From an uncultured Pseudomonadota bacterium (GTDB lineage: Bacteria; Pseudomonadota; Gammaproteobacteria; Steroidobacterales; Steroidobacteraceae), in NCBI GenBank assembly GCA_903828595.1, contig CAIKMS010000031.1, positions 1-64,000 of the forward strand: 64,000 bases of DNA, written 5' to 3'. The translations under genes were made by a program, and so were the position numbers. The notes under the pieces are model-generated. The model saw only the letters and a program-made list of their open reading frames with translations. It was not told where the DNA came from and ran no database searches. Positions 16,951-27,140 of this stretch are shown here, in pieces (positions within the stretch are counted from its first letter, which is position 1; each line of letters starts with the position of its first letter).

Positions 16951-17664
16951 TTGCGACGCCGTTTACGGCAGATTTTGCTCTGGCCATTGGCGGTTTGCTT
17001 AATCTTAAGCATCGGCTGCGTCCTTGCCTTGCGGTTTGTCGCGCCAGTCACCAGCGCGTTCATGCTAGGCAGTTACTTCAGCGCCTGGGGCCGGGGCGAT
17101 TATTCGTATCACGTGGATTATCGCTGGACTGATTATTCCCAGATCTCACGCCACGCGAAGCTGGCGGTGATTGCCTCTGAAGATCAGAAGTTTGCCTATC
17201 ATCCTGGCTTTGATCTGGAGGCAATAGACCGCGCCGTTAAAGAGCGCGAGAGCGGCAAGCGACTGCGTGGCGCAAGCACCATTACCCAACAGGTCGCCAA
17301 AAACCTCTTTCTCTGGTCCGGCCCGAGTTTTGTACGCAAAGGTCTAGAGGCTTACCTGACGTTACTGATTGAGGCTTTCTGGTCGAAGCAACGCATCCTA
17401 GAGGTTTATCTCAACATCGCAGAATTTGGTCCGGGCATTTACGGCGTGGGTGCAGCTACCCCCCGATTTTTTCACGCCCGACCCAGCGAACTGACGCAAG
17501 GGCAAGCGGCGTTACTGGCCGCCGTGCTGCCTGCGCCCAGCAAATTTCACGCCGACATGCCGAGTGTGTATTTACGCAAACGCCAGGCATGGATCATCTG
17601 GCAGATGAATCGGCTCGGCGGGGCGCAGTATATTCATAGCCTGGAAGCCCAGGCCGCGCCATGA
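16951..17664 (+). CDS. mtgA: monofunctional biosynthetic peptidoglycan transglycosylase
   Basis: Polymerises lipid II glycan strands. It is a 237-residue GT51 enzyme with one N-terminal membrane anchor (about 8-30), the catalytic Glu in ASEDQKFAYHPGFD (75-88), GASTITQQVAKNLF (107-120) and a later EVYLNIAEFGPG. The start is a TTG with AGGGA 8 nt upstream, and no ATG fits better. The stop overlaps the next gene in ATGA. Confidence 0.96.
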   Translation: MRRRLRQILLWPLAVCLILSIGCVLALRFVAPVTSAFMLGSYFSAWGRGDYSYHVDYRWTDYSQISRHAKLAVIASEDQKFAYHPGFDLEAIDRAVKERESGKRLRGASTITQQVAKNLFLWSGPSFVRKGLEAYLTLLIEAFWSKQRILEVYLNIAEFGPGIYGVGAATPRFFHARPSELTQGQAALLAAVLPAPSKFHADMPSVYLRKRQAWIIWQMNRLGGAQYIHSLEAQAAP

Positions 17665-18125
17665 TCGTGCAAATCGTTTTATTCCCGGAAACACCCGTGG
17701 CGGTTATCGAGCATCGCGGCGATCCGGCCACTGAAACTGATACGGTGCGAAAACTGGTCGCTTGGAAACTCAAAAACGGACTCACCAATCCGCAAAATAA
17801 CCGTCATTACGGCCTGCACTACGGCGACCCTAAGAACACCGCCGCGGATCAGCATCGGGTGGAGTTTTGCCTGTCTGTTGACGGCGATATTGCCCAAAAT
17901 TCAGACGGCATTACCGCCAGAACCCTGCCGGCTCGTCGCTGTGCGTTAGCTCGGGATATAGGCTCACGCCACAACAATCAGGCCATCGTGCATTTAATGC
18001 AATCGTGGTTGCCTAGCAGCGGCGAATCCTTAGGTGCTCTTCCGGTAATTTTTCATTACGTGAATGTCGGTCCGAACGTTAGGCCAGCCGACATGATCAC
18101 GGATGTGTATCTGCCTCTGGCCTAA
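17661..18125 (+). CDS. GyrI-like (AraC effector-binding domain) protein
   Basis: A 154-residue single-domain protein starting VQIVLFPETPVAVIEHRGDP, with RKLVAWKL and the HYGLHYGDPKNT loop, resembling the SbmC/GyrI-like small-molecule-binding fold found alone or fused to AraC regulators. Related proteins bind hydrophobic cationic ligands or inhibit gyrase; which applies here cannot be seen. It is coupled to mtgA by a 4-bp overlap. Its stop codon (18123-18125) lies inside the first unit of the 14-bp tandem repeat that follows. Confidence 0.8.
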   Translation: MIVQIVLFPETPVAVIEHRGDPATETDTVRKLVAWKLKNGLTNPQNNRHYGLHYGDPKNTAADQHRVEFCLSVDGDIAQNSDGITARTLPARRCALARDIGSRHNNQAIVHLMQSWLPSSGESLGALPVIFHYVNVGPNVRPADMITDVYLPLA

Positions 18126-18199
18126 ACTGTCTGACCTAAACTGTCTGACCTAAACTGTCTGACCTAAACTGTCTGACCTAAGCTGTCTGACCTAAGCTG
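18121..18199. repeat. 14-bp minisatellite overlapping a stop codon
   Basis: Five consecutive full units of CCTAAACTGTCTGA (18121-18190) plus a partial sixth. The first four are identical; units five and six carry A-to-G at position 6. The TAA of unit 1 is the stop of the GyrI-like gene. The unit length is not a multiple of three and carries stops (TAA, TGA), so copy changes would not extend the protein. It lies between convergent genes (leuA ends at 18239). Confidence 0.97.
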
Positions 18200-18238
18200 G
18201 ATCGGTCGATGACCGGCGCTCACGCGCCGACTGCAGGC

Positions 18239-19918
18239 TCAGACAGCTCGCGCACCCATCAGGTTTAAGCGATGCGCACGGTTAACCGCTGACATGATCG
18301 CCAGGACCGAGGCCGTGATAATGTTGGAATGTTTCCCCACTCCGTGCAGCGCCCGACCCGATGGCGTTGAGATCTCTACGTAGGCCACTGCCGTAGCGCC
18401 ACTGCCCTTACCTACCGAGTGTTCCTCGTAGGCGACCACATCCACAGGCAAACGCAGCGCATGAATCATGGCATCAATGGGCCCGGAGCCTAAGCCATTT
18501 AAAGTACGTGTTTCACCCTCATGCTCAAGGACCAAAGCCAGAGCCGTCTGATCGGGAGTCTCAACCGAGGCGGAGACTTGATGCGATTGATAGGTATAAG
18601 GGGTGTTAGCGGCTAGATACTCTCGCTCAAACAGTCCACCAATTTCACTCGATGAAAGCTCTTTGCCGGTCGCATCCGCTCGCTCTTGCACCACACGGCT
18701 AAACTCAATCTGTAGGCGTCGGGGCAAAACCAAATCAAAATCGCGCTCCAACAGGTAGGCAATGCCGCCCTTACCCGACTGGCTATTCACACGAATAATA
18801 GATTCATAGGTACGGCCCACATCCGCCGGATCGATGGGCAGGTAGGGAACATCCCAGAGCCCCTCAGGCTCCAGTGCCGCAAATCCCTTCTTGATCGCAT
18901 CTTGGTGCGAGCCGGAAAAGGCGGTGAATACCAGATCACCTACGTAAGGGTGACGTGGATGGATGGGTAACTGATTGCAGGCTTCTGCTGTACGTGCCAC
19001 CGCGTTGATATTGGAAAAATCCAGCCCAGGATCTATGCCCTGGGTATAGAGGTTAAGCGCCAGCGTCACGATGTCCACGTTACCGGTACGCTCACCGTTG
19101 CCAAACAACGTGCCCTCTACCCGATCCGCACCTGCTAAGACGCCCAACTCAGCGGCCGCCACGCCCGTGCCGCGGTCGTTGTGCGGATGCAGACTGATGA
19201 CGATGCTGTCGCGATTTTCAATATGCCGACAGAACCATTCAATTTGGTCGGCATAAATATTCGGCGTGGCCATTTCAACCGTCGCCGGCAAATTAAGAAT
19301 GGTTTTGTGGGTCGGGGTGGGATTCCATACCGCGTTAACGGCGTTACAAATCTCTACCGCGAAGTCCAACTCAGTGCCGGTAAAGCTCTCCGGGCTGTAC
19401 TGAAAGACCCAATCCGTATCTGGCTGTAAAGCCGCGTGGCTGACAATGGCCTGCGCCCCTTTGACGGCGATATCCTTAACACCATCGCGATCCAGGCGAA
19501 ACACCACACGCCGCTGCGTCACCGAAGTGGAGTTATACAAGTGCATGATGACGCGCTTAGCGCCGCGCACGCTCTCAAAGGTACGCGCAATCAGGTCAGC
19601 CCGTGCCTGGGTAAGCACTTGGATGGTTACATCGTCCGGAATTTTTTTCTGCTCGATCAACTCGCGAACAAAATCAAAATCCGTCTGCGACGCGGCCGGG
19701 AAGCCGACTTCAATTTCCTTAAAACCTATCTCCACCAAGGCATTGAACATCCGCCACTTACGCGGCCCATCCATAGGCTCAATGAGCGCCTGATTGCCAT
19801 CACGCAGATCGACACTGCACCAGGTGGGTGGCGCGGTCTGTACACGATTCGGCCAAGTCCGATCCGGTATAGCGATAGGCGCAAAAGCACGGTATTTCGA
19901 TGAAGGATTACGCAACAT
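18239..19918 (-). CDS. leuA: 2-isopropylmalate synthase (long type)
   Basis: The first committed enzyme of leucine synthesis: acetyl-CoA plus 2-oxoisovalerate. About 559 residues, with the catalytic TIM-barrel start [13 protein letters not shown], a metal site [16 protein letters not shown], a linker and the C-terminal LeuA allosteric domain. The start [11 protein letters not shown] matches the long LeuA type of Pseudomonas and actinobacteria. I choose ATG 19918, with AAAGAG 7 nt upstream, over an in-frame GTG at 19939 without a binding site. The gene stands alone, without leuBCD. A leucine-rich leader ORF lies upstream. Confidence 0.96.
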   Translation of the reverse strand: MLRNPSSKYRAFAPIAIPDRTWPNRVQTAPPTWCSVDLRDGNQALIEPMDGPRKWRMFNALVEIGFKEIEVGFPAASQTDFDFVRELIEQKKIPDDVTIQVLTQARADLIARTFESVRGAKRVIMHLYNSTSVTQRRVVFRLDRDGVKDIAVKGAQAIVSHAALQPDTDWVFQYSPESFTGTELDFAVEICNAVNAVWNPTPTHKTILNLPATVEMATPNIYADQIEWFCRHIENRDSIVISLHPHNDRGTGVAAAELGVLAGADRVEGTLFGNGERTGNVDIVTLALNLYTQGIDPGLDFSNINAVARTAEACNQLPIHPRHPYVGDLVFTAFSGSHQDAIKKGFAALEPEGLWDVPYLPIDPADVGRTYESIIRVNSQSGKGGIAYLLERDFDLVLPRRLQIEFSRVVQERADATGKELSSSEIGGLFEREYLAANTPYTYQSHQVSASVETPDQTALALVLEHEGETRTLNGLGSGPIDAMIHALRLPVDVVAYEEHSVGKGSGATAVAYVEISTPSGRALHGVGKHSNIITASVLAIMSAVNRAHRLNLMGARAV

Positions 19919-19941
19919 AACAGCACTCTTTGAAGACACGT

Positions 19942-20058
19942 AGGCTAACAGCGGCTTTTAGCCTTGGGAGGTTTTTAGTGAGGTTTCGGTCTTGTCAGCG
20001 CCGACCGGTAGCGCGTGGTGTGTTGCGCCTAGCGGCGCAGAAGAAGCAGGCCAAGACC
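19942..20058 (-). promoter_or_regulatory. candidate leuA attenuation region
   Basis: Downstream of the Leu codons of the leader ORF, GGTCTTG (20052-20058, within the Leu-codon run) can pair with CAAGACC (19988-19994). TGCGCC-GCTA-GGCGCA forms a tight hairpin over the leader stop codon. A further 7-bp stem AGGCTAA/TTAGCCT (19942-19964) sits just upstream of the leuA ribosome binding site. Alternative pairings of this kind are expected of an amino-acid attenuator, but I see no T run after the last stem, so the mechanism is uncertain. Confidence 0.45.
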
Positions 20059-20121
20059 AAGCGCGCTAAACGGCACCAGCGTGGCCAAAACCGAAGTTCT
20101 ATGTGCGTTTCCAACACTCAT
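20029..20121 (-). CDS. putative leucine leader peptide of leuA
   Basis: A 30-residue ORF, ATG at 20121 and TAG at 20029-20031, in the same direction as leuA and ending 110 bp before it. Eight of 30 residues are Leu, and the C-terminal end reads ALGLGLLLLRR, with four consecutive Leu codons (CTG CTT CTT CTG) just before the stop. This is the layout of a leu operon leader, where stalling at Leu codons senses charged tRNA-Leu. It lies between hslO and leuA and has no other evident function. A weaker alternative is a remnant of a PEP/IPTL-CTERM-like sorting tail, which is also Leu-rich and ends in Arg. Confidence 0.62.
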   Translation of the reverse strand: MSVGNAHRTSVLATLVPFSALGLGLLLLRR

Positions 20122-20192
20122 GGCACGACGCTATCACCACACTGGCGCACTGGCAAGATCTCTAAGCCCCTGGGGGCTTTACAGCCGGTTCA

Positions 20193-21164
20193 CTATTGCG
20201 GGCCGGCGGTGCCCAGCACACTACTGGCCGGGGCGCAGACTGCCAGCGCGTCCACCGCATCAAAACTAAAGGCCCGGCTGCAGAACTCACAGCGAACTTC
20301 CACCTGACCCTGCTCGTCGAGAATGGATTGAACCTCCACCGGACCCAGCGAGCGCAAAATATTAGCCACCCGATCCCGTGAACACACGCACTGGAAAAAG
20401 ACCGGCACCGACTCATACACGCGCAGTACTTCTTCATTAAAGAGCCGGTGCAGCAGGTGCGCGGGCGACAGCTCCAAAAGCTCCTGCGCGTTAACGGTCT
20501 GCGCGAGCATGACCACCCGTTTCCAGTCGTCGTCGGCCTCGGCTAACTCATTGAGATCGTCATCGGAGGAGGCGCTGGAACCCACCGGCAAACGCTGTAG
20601 CAACAACCCAGCCACGCTGGTGGGTGTCGCACTCAGCCATAAACGGCTGGGTAACTGCTCGGAGCGCCGAAAATACTCTTCCAGACACTCGGCGATACGC
20701 GCACCGACTAAAGGCACCACGCCCTGATAGCGTGAGCTGCGATCGGCGTTCTCCAAAGTGACTGTCATCTGGCCATGACCTAAGAGTTCGCGCAGGTCAC
20801 TGGAGCCAGGCTCCCGCGTATAGCGGGCCACGCCGCGCAGGGATTGCTTGGCCGTACCCTGCACCACCAAAAGATGCATGGGACCATCACCCTGCATCTG
20901 CAAGGTCAATACACCATCAAATTTGAGCGTCGCAACCAGTAACGCTGTAGCCGCCATGGCCTCAGCCAGCACTTCACGAATGAGTGGTGGATACTCCTGA
21001 TGGGCAATCAGCGCGCGCCAACTCGCATCCAGATGCACGTAATGCCCGCGCACCGGAAAGGTATCGAACATAAAGCGCGTCAGCTGATCCGCAGAGCCTT
21101 GCGGCGTCGACTCCGACTCCAGTCCCCAGTCGCTGCCGGGCGGGCTACGGTCTTGGTCACTCAT
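20193..21164 (-). CDS. hslO: 33 kDa redox-regulated chaperone Hsp33
   Basis: A holdase activated by oxidation of a zinc-bound Cys cluster. It is a 323-residue protein with the N-terminal core (MFDTFPVRGHYVHLD, then HGQMTVTLE) and the redox switch Cys259-x-Cys261 ... Cys292-x-x-Cys295, all four present. The C-terminal tail after the last Cys is slightly longer than usual. The start lies 15 bp downstream of the gatB stop, so it may be the last gene of the gatCAB transcript. Confidence 0.96.
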   Translation of the reverse strand: MSDQDRSPPGSDWGLESESTPQGSADQLTRFMFDTFPVRGHYVHLDASWRALIAHQEYPPLIREVLAEAMAATALLVATLKFDGVLTLQMQGDGPMHLLVVQGTAKQSLRGVARYTREPGSSDLRELLGHGQMTVTLENADRSSRYQGVVPLVGARIAECLEEYFRRSEQLPSRLWLSATPTSVAGLLLQRLPVGSSASSDDDLNELAEADDDWKRVVMLAQTVNAQELLELSPAHLLHRLFNEEVLRVYESVPVFFQCVCSRDRVANILRSLGPVEVQSILDEQGQVEVRCEFCSRAFSFDAVDALAVCAPASSVLGTAGPQ

Positions 21165-21179
21165 AAACCAACCGCACGA

Positions 21180-22658
21180 TTAAGCACCCGGCAACATCTT
21201 CTGCAGGAGGTCATTTAATACCGCCGGATTAGCCTTGCCCTGTGTCGCTTTCATGGTCTGACCCACGAAATAGCCAAACAACTTGTCTTTACCCGCACGG
21301 TAGTCGGCTAACTGCTTAGGACTCGCAGCCATCACCTCAGAAATCGCCTGCTCGATGGCACTGATATCCGTAATCTGACGCAAGCCCCGTGACTCAATAA
21401 TGGCATCGGCGGTTGCGCCCTCCGACCACATAGCCTCGAAGACTTCCTTAGCGATTTTTCCGGAAATCGTCTCGTCGAGCAGACGCACCAATAGACCGGC
21501 AAAACGCGTGGAATCCATCGGTGACTGGCCAATATCGAGGTTGTGATTGTTCAGCGCCGCCGAGAGGTCACCCATTACCCAGTTTGCCGCCAGCTTGGCT
21601 GCGCTGTGCAGTTTGCCCGCATCCGTTCCCAGGTTTAGCGTACGTAAGGAAGCCTCATAGTAATCGGCCATCTCACGACTGGCCGTGAGCACACCGGCAT
21701 CATAGGCAGACAGCGCGTAGTCGCTGTGAAAACGGGCCGCTTTTTGGTCCGGCAGCTCGGGCAACGTGCCGCGCACCGCTTCAATGTAATCAGCCGCAAT
21801 CACTACCGGTAATAGATCCGGATCCGGGAAGTAGCGATAGTCATTCGCTTCTTCCTTCGAACGCATTGATCGCGTCTCGTCTTTATTGGCGTCGTACAGG
21901 CGCGTTTCCTGGGTGATCGTTCCACCGCCCTCAATGACATCAATCTGACGAGCGACTTCGTAGTTAATCGCTTTTTCGACGTAGCGGAAGGAATTCACGT
22001 TTTTGATTTCGCAACGGGTGCCGAACTTCTCAGCACCAAAGCGACGTACCGAAACGTTGGCGTCGCAACGGAACGAGCCTTCTTGCATATTGCCGTCACA
22101 AATCTCCAAGTACCGCACCAGCGAATGAATCTTCTTCAAATACGCAATGGCCTCTTTCGCCGAACGCATGTCCGGCTCAGAGACAATTTCCAGCAACGGT
22201 GTACCGGCTCGATTTAAATCGATGCCGCTGGCACCGACTAATCCCTCATGAAGAGACTTACCGGCGTCTTCTTCCAAATGCGCACGGGTGATGCCGATGG
22301 TCTTGATGGTGCCATCCTCAAGCATGATGTCCATCTTGCCATGTTCAACGATCGGCTTTTCGTACTGGCTGATCTGATAGCCCTTAGGCAGATCGGGATA
22401 AAAATAGTTTTTACGCGCAAAGACAGAGCGCGTGGCCACCGTTGATCCGGTCGCTAAACCGAATTTAACGGCCATACGTACCGCTTCAGCGTTGAGTACC
22501 GGCAGCACACCCGGGTAACCCAAGTCAACCAAATCAGCTTGCGTATTAGGTTCAGCGCCGTACTGAGTCGGGCTACCCGAAAAGATTTTTGAGCGCGTTG
22601 CCAACTGGGCATGAATTTCCAGCCCGATGACGACTTCCCACGTGGTTTGATTCGTCAT
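21180..22658 (-). CDS. gatB: Asp-tRNA(Asn)/Glu-tRNA(Gln) amidotransferase subunit B
   Basis: The kinase/tRNA-binding subunit of GatCAB, which activates mischarged Glu-tRNAGln or Asp-tRNAAsn. It begins [13 protein letters not shown], with [10 protein letters not shown], the catalytic region [17 protein letters not shown], the [10 protein letters not shown] loop and a C-terminal YqeY-like domain. ATG 22658, with AAGGA upstream and 8 bp after gatA, gives 492 residues; an in-frame start at 22700 lies inside gatA and is unlikely. Confidence 0.97.
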   Translation of the reverse strand: MTNQTTWEVVIGLEIHAQLATRSKIFSGSPTQYGAEPNTQADLVDLGYPGVLPVLNAEAVRMAVKFGLATGSTVATRSVFARKNYFYPDLPKGYQISQYEKPIVEHGKMDIMLEDGTIKTIGITRAHLEEDAGKSLHEGLVGASGIDLNRAGTPLLEIVSEPDMRSAKEAIAYLKKIHSLVRYLEICDGNMQEGSFRCDANVSVRRFGAEKFGTRCEIKNVNSFRYVEKAINYEVARQIDVIEGGGTITQETRLYDANKDETRSMRSKEEANDYRYFPDPDLLPVVIAADYIEAVRGTLPELPDQKAARFHSDYALSAYDAGVLTASREMADYYEASLRTLNLGTDAGKLHSAAKLAANWVMGDLSAALNNHNLDIGQSPMDSTRFAGLLVRLLDETISGKIAKEVFEAMWSEGATADAIIESRGLRQITDISAIEQAISEVMAASPKQLADYRAGKDKLFGYFVGQTMKATQGKANPAVLNDLLQKMLPGA

Positions 22659-22666
22659 GTCGATCC

Positions 22667-24127
22667 TTAACTGTAAGCCGCTGGTAACTTCTGATGCCAA
22701 TCGGTCTCAAGCTGATAAGCATGAGCCGCTGACAACATCCGGCTTTCGGAGAAATGCGGGCCGATAAGCTGCACGCCCACCGGCAGACCGTCCTGAAAAC
22801 CACACGGTAAAGACATGGCTGGCAGCCCAGCCAAGTTCGCACCGATGGTGTAAATGTCATTGAGATACATCGTCACCGGGTCATCGATCTTCGCGCCAAT
22901 AGCGAAAGCCGGGCCAGGGGTTGTTGGACAAACCAACAGATCGACCTGGCTGAAGGCTCGCTGAAAGTCTGCGGCAATCAGCGTGCGCACTTTTTGTGCT
23001 TTCAGGTAGTAAGCGTCGTAGTAACCGGCTGAAAGAACGTAAGCGCCGGTCATAATCCGGCGCTGCACCTCGGGCCCAAAGCCTTCGGCACGCGATCGCT
23101 TGTACAGATCGTTTAAGTCCTTGGGATTCTCGCAGCGATGCCCAAACCGTACCCCATCAAAGCGCGACAGGTTCGACGAACACTCCGCGGGAGCCACCAC
23201 GTAATAGGTAGGCACCGACAACGGCAAACTAGGGCAACTGACATCCACGACGGTAGCGCCGAGTCGGCGATAGACATCAATGGCCGCCTGCACACACGCC
23301 GCGGTCTGCGGCTCCAGGCCTTCCCCCATAAACTCGGTCAACACGCCTAAACGTAAGCCCTTCAGCGGCATGCCTAAGTCGGCTACATAATCCGGCACGG
23401 CCCGATCCACACTAGTAGAGTCGCGCGTATCAAAACCGGCCATGTCCGACAAAATGTAAGCGCAGTCCTCGGCGCTGGGCGCCATGACACCGGCCTGGTC
23501 AAGACTGGAGGCAAAGGCGATCATGCCGTAGCGCGATACCCGTCCGTAGGTAGGCTTGATGCCTGAAATACCGACCAGTGCGGCCGGCTGACGAATAGAG
23601 CCACCGGTATCGGTGCCGGTCGCTGCCGGGATGAGTCGTGCCGCGACCGCCGCGGCTGAGCCGCCGGAAGAACCACCCGGCACACGCGATAAGTCCCAGG
23701 GATTATGGACAGCGCCGTACCAGGAGGTCTCGTTGGACGAGCCCATGGCAAACTCATCCATGTTTGTCTTACCCAAATTAACCACGCCAGCAGCCGCCAG
23801 CTTGGCTACTACGGTCGCGTCGTAGGGGGCGACAAAGTTATCCAGCATTTTTGAGCCGCAGCTGGTGCGTGCACCGCGCGTACAAAAAATATCCTTGTGG
23901 GCGATGGGCACTCCGGTCAAACGACCGGCTTGTCCTGCCGCCCGGCGCGTATCGGCCTGTGCCGCAGCAGCCAGAGCAGACTCAGCCATCACAGTAATGA
24001 AGGCATTTAAGGCCGGATCTTTCTCGGCAATACGGGCCAGAAAATAGCGAGTCAACTCCACCGAGGAGAACTCGCCCTTATCCAGACCACGGGATAACTC
24101 AGCGATAGACAGCGTATGCAGGCTCAC
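22667..24127 (-). CDS. gatA: Asp-tRNA(Asn)/Glu-tRNA(Gln) amidotransferase subunit A
   Basis: The amidase subunit that releases ammonia from Gln. It is a 486-residue amidase-signature protein with the catalytic Lys in [10 protein letters not shown] (about 73-82), the Gly/Ser loop [13 protein letters not shown] (about 151-163) and the Ser in [13 protein letters not shown]. Its start overlaps the gatC stop by 4 bp and its stop lies 8 bp from gatB. Confidence 0.98.
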   Translation of the reverse strand: MSLHTLSIAELSRGLDKGEFSSVELTRYFLARIAEKDPALNAFITVMAESALAAAAQADTRRAAGQAGRLTGVPIAHKDIFCTRGARTSCGSKMLDNFVAPYDATVVAKLAAAGVVNLGKTNMDEFAMGSSNETSWYGAVHNPWDLSRVPGGSSGGSAAAVAARLIPAATGTDTGGSIRQPAALVGISGIKPTYGRVSRYGMIAFASSLDQAGVMAPSAEDCAYILSDMAGFDTRDSTSVDRAVPDYVADLGMPLKGLRLGVLTEFMGEGLEPQTAACVQAAIDVYRRLGATVVDVSCPSLPLSVPTYYVVAPAECSSNLSRFDGVRFGHRCENPKDLNDLYKRSRAEGFGPEVQRRIMTGAYVLSAGYYDAYYLKAQKVRTLIAADFQRAFSQVDLLVCPTTPGPAFAIGAKIDDPVTMYLNDIYTIGANLAGLPAMSLPCGFQDGLPVGVQLIGPHFSESRMLSAAHAYQLETDWHQKLPAAYS

Positions 24128-24414
24128 TCGATCACCCTCGGCACCACGTACAGACCCGCCTCGACGAGAGGCGCATTCTCCTGATACAGATCGCGATGAT
24201 TGCTCTCCGAGACCGAATCTAGACGCAATCGCTGCGCCTCACCGGCCAAAGGATGGGCCATCGGCTCCACCGCACCGGTATCCACTGCCGATAATTGCTC
24301 TACGAATGCAAAAATCTTAGTCAGCGAGTCCGTGTAACGGCTCAAATCCTGATCGCTCAACTGTAAACGGGCGAGGTGTGCGATTCCCTCGACGTCACGA
24401 CGGGTAAGACTCAT
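24124..24414 (-). CDS. gatC: Asp-tRNA(Asn)/Glu-tRNA(Gln) amidotransferase subunit C
   Basis: A 96-residue subunit that stabilises GatA-GatB. It begins [19 protein letters not shown] and ends with the [18 protein letters not shown]-like belt peptide. ATG 24414 gives the family length; an ORF start at 24510 would add 32 residues that span a palindrome and a probable promoter, so it is rejected. It is the first gene of gatCAB and diverges from mreB. Confidence 0.96.
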   Translation of the reverse strand: MSLTRRDVEGIAHLARLQLSDQDLSRYTDSLTKIFAFVEQLSAVDTGAVEPMAHPLAGEAQRLRLDSVSESNHRDLYQENAPLVEAGLYVVPRVIE

Positions 24415-24448
24415 GGGCACCCTGCGGATTAAAGACGAGTTAAATTTA

Positions 24449-24468
24449 CTTTCGCCGCCCGGCGAAAG
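24449..24468. promoter_or_regulatory. perfect 8-bp palindrome in the gatC leader
   Basis: CTTTCGCC and GGCGAAAG are perfect inverted repeats separated by GCCC, 35 bp upstream of the gatC ATG. A TATGAT at 24488-24493 on the minus strand could be the -10 element, which would put the palindrome about 13-32 bases into the transcript. It could be a repressor site or an RNA hairpin. No -35 consensus is clear. Confidence 0.5.
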
Positions 24469-24533
24469 CCTATAAAAAGCCTTGCTAATCATACACGTTG
24501 CCTTGCTCATTGGGCGAAGGGTTGTTAAATTAA

Positions 24534-25655
<1,122 letters not shown>

Positions 25656-25713
25656 GGGCGGGGCGATCAGCGTCACGACCACTCAACGGCGTGATGACTA
25701 AGCGGGCGCGCGC

Positions 25714-26658
25714 ATGGCTTTGCTGAGAGACTCGGGGATCCGCGCGCCCTTCCAGCGCTTTTCAGTGCTGGGGCTTAAGGCCCTGGTGCTGTGCGCGCTG
25801 TCGGTCGCGCTGATGGTGATCGACTACCGGCAAAATCAGCTGCAGGTGATACGAGCGGCGTTAAGCACGGCGGTCTACCCTTTGCAGCTGCTGGTGCACT
25901 CACCCATCTCGGCTCTGGAAAACCTGAGCAATACCTTCGCCAGTCATCAGGCCTTGCTGCGTGAAAACGCCCAATTGCATGCGGCCGCGCAAACCGATGC
26001 CATTCGTCTGCTGCGACTGGCCAGTGCTGAGCGTGAAAACGACCGACTACGGGCGCTTTTGAATGCCGCACCGCGCATCTCCGAGCGAGTGGCCATGGCT
26101 GATGTGCTGCACGTAGAACTTGATAGTCTGCGCCAGAGCGTTTTAATTAATCGCGGCACCCGTGATCAGATTTATAAGGGTCAGGCCGTGCTGGACCCTT
26201 ACGGAGTTGTGGGACAGGTCAGCAACGTGGGGCCCGTATCCGCGCAGGTGATTCTGCTGTCCGACAGTACCCACTCCATACCCGTACAGATCAGCCGTAA
26301 TGAGTTACGCACGGTAGCCACCGGCACCGGCGATCCGTACCGCCTAACCTTGAACTATCTGCCGCGTGCCGCCGACGTCAAAGTGGATGATGTTTTGCTC
26401 AGCTCCGGTTTGGGCGGCGTGTTTCCGGCGGGCTATCCGGTAGGGCGTGTGGTGGAGGTGCATCGTGACCCCAGTCAGCCACTGCTCACCGTCAGCGTCG
26501 AACCCTACGCCCGTTTAGATCGCGAGCAGGAGGTGTTGATGGTCTGGTTTGATCAGCCTGCAGCCCCGCCACCCCCACCCGAGGCGCCCAAACCCACCTC
26601 GAACAAACACAAAGTCGCGCCAGCAGTTGGCAGCAGCAAAACCGCAGGTACGCCATGA
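25714..26658 (+). CDS. mreC: rod shape-determining protein MreC
   Basis: A periplasmic scaffold linking MreB to PBP2. It is 314 residues: one N-terminal membrane helix (about 22-40), a coiled coil (about 70-115) with HAAAQTDAIRLLRL, then the beta-rich MreC domain with LINRGTRDQIYKGQAV and VLLSSGLGGVFPAGYPVG. The last 40 residues are a Pro/Lys-rich tail of the kind seen in gammaproteobacterial MreC. It overlaps mreD by 4 bp. Confidence 0.96.
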   Translation: MALLRDSGIRAPFQRFSVLGLKALVLCALSVALMVIDYRQNQLQVIRAALSTAVYPLQLLVHSPISALENLSNTFASHQALLRENAQLHAAAQTDAIRLLRLASAERENDRLRALLNAAPRISERVAMADVLHVELDSLRQSVLINRGTRDQIYKGQAVLDPYGVVGQVSNVGPVSAQVILLSDSTHSIPVQISRNELRTVATGTGDPYRLTLNYLPRAADVKVDDVLLSSGLGGVFPAGYPVGRVVEVHRDPSQPLLTVSVEPYARLDREQEVLMVWFDQPAAPPPPPEAPKPTSNKHKVAPAVGSSKTAGTP

Positions 26659-27134
26659 CGCGCGATCGCCACGTACCCAGCGCTTTGATTTATGCCTGCA
26701 GCCTGCTCGCACTGCTGCTCTCGGCGCTGCCCTTACCTGCCAGCTTCGCGATGTTAAGGCCAGATTTTCTGCTTCTGACAGTGATCTGGTTCGCGCTCAC
26801 CGCGCCACGTGCGGGCGGCTTAGCCTTTGCGTTTGCGGCGGGACTGTTGCTGGATGCCTTTCAGGGACTGCTGCTGGGTGAACATGCCTTTAGTTTTGTG
26901 GTTATCGCCTACCTGGTGCACCGATTTCATTTGCAAGTACGCATGTTTCCCCAAGCCCACCAAGTTCTCACGGTGCTGGCTTTGCTGTTCTTTTATCAGT
27001 TCATCTTATTTTGGATCGATGGCGTGAGTGGCCATCCGGTAACACGCTGGGCCCGGTGGCTACCCGTGCTGACTGGCACGCTATTCTGGCCTTTGCTTGA
27101 CTCCGTATTATCGCGCTTCATGGCGCGGCGTTAA
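26655..27134 (+). CDS. mreD: rod shape-determining protein MreD
   Basis: A 159-residue membrane protein with five hydrophobic helices, among them RPDFLLLTVIWFAL and GLLLDAFQGLLLGEHA, the MreD family pattern. It completes the MreBCD complex at the inner membrane. Its start overlaps mreC (ATGA) and its stop lies 6 bp before mrdA. Confidence 0.95.
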   Translation: MTRDRHVPSALIYACSLLALLLSALPLPASFAMLRPDFLLLTVIWFALTAPRAGGLAFAFAAGLLLDAFQGLLLGEHAFSFVVIAYLVHRFHLQVRMFPQAHQVLTVLALLFFYQFILFWIDGVSGHPVTRWARWLPVLTGTLFWPLLDSVLSRFMARR

Positions 27135-27140
27135 GCGACC

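Noticed and set aside
18121-18199. CRISPR-like array
   Set aside because: Units are 14 bp and directly joined with no spacers, so it is a minisatellite.
18214-18229. CGGCGC/GCGCCG hairpin as leuA terminator
   Set aside because: No T run follows on the minus strand and the stem is only 6 bp.
20029-20121. Remnant of a PEP-CTERM or IPTL-CTERM sorting tail
   Set aside because: The Leu-rich end with Arg is similar, but there is an ATG, a stop and leuA directly downstream in the same direction. Leader peptide fits better; kept as an alternative.
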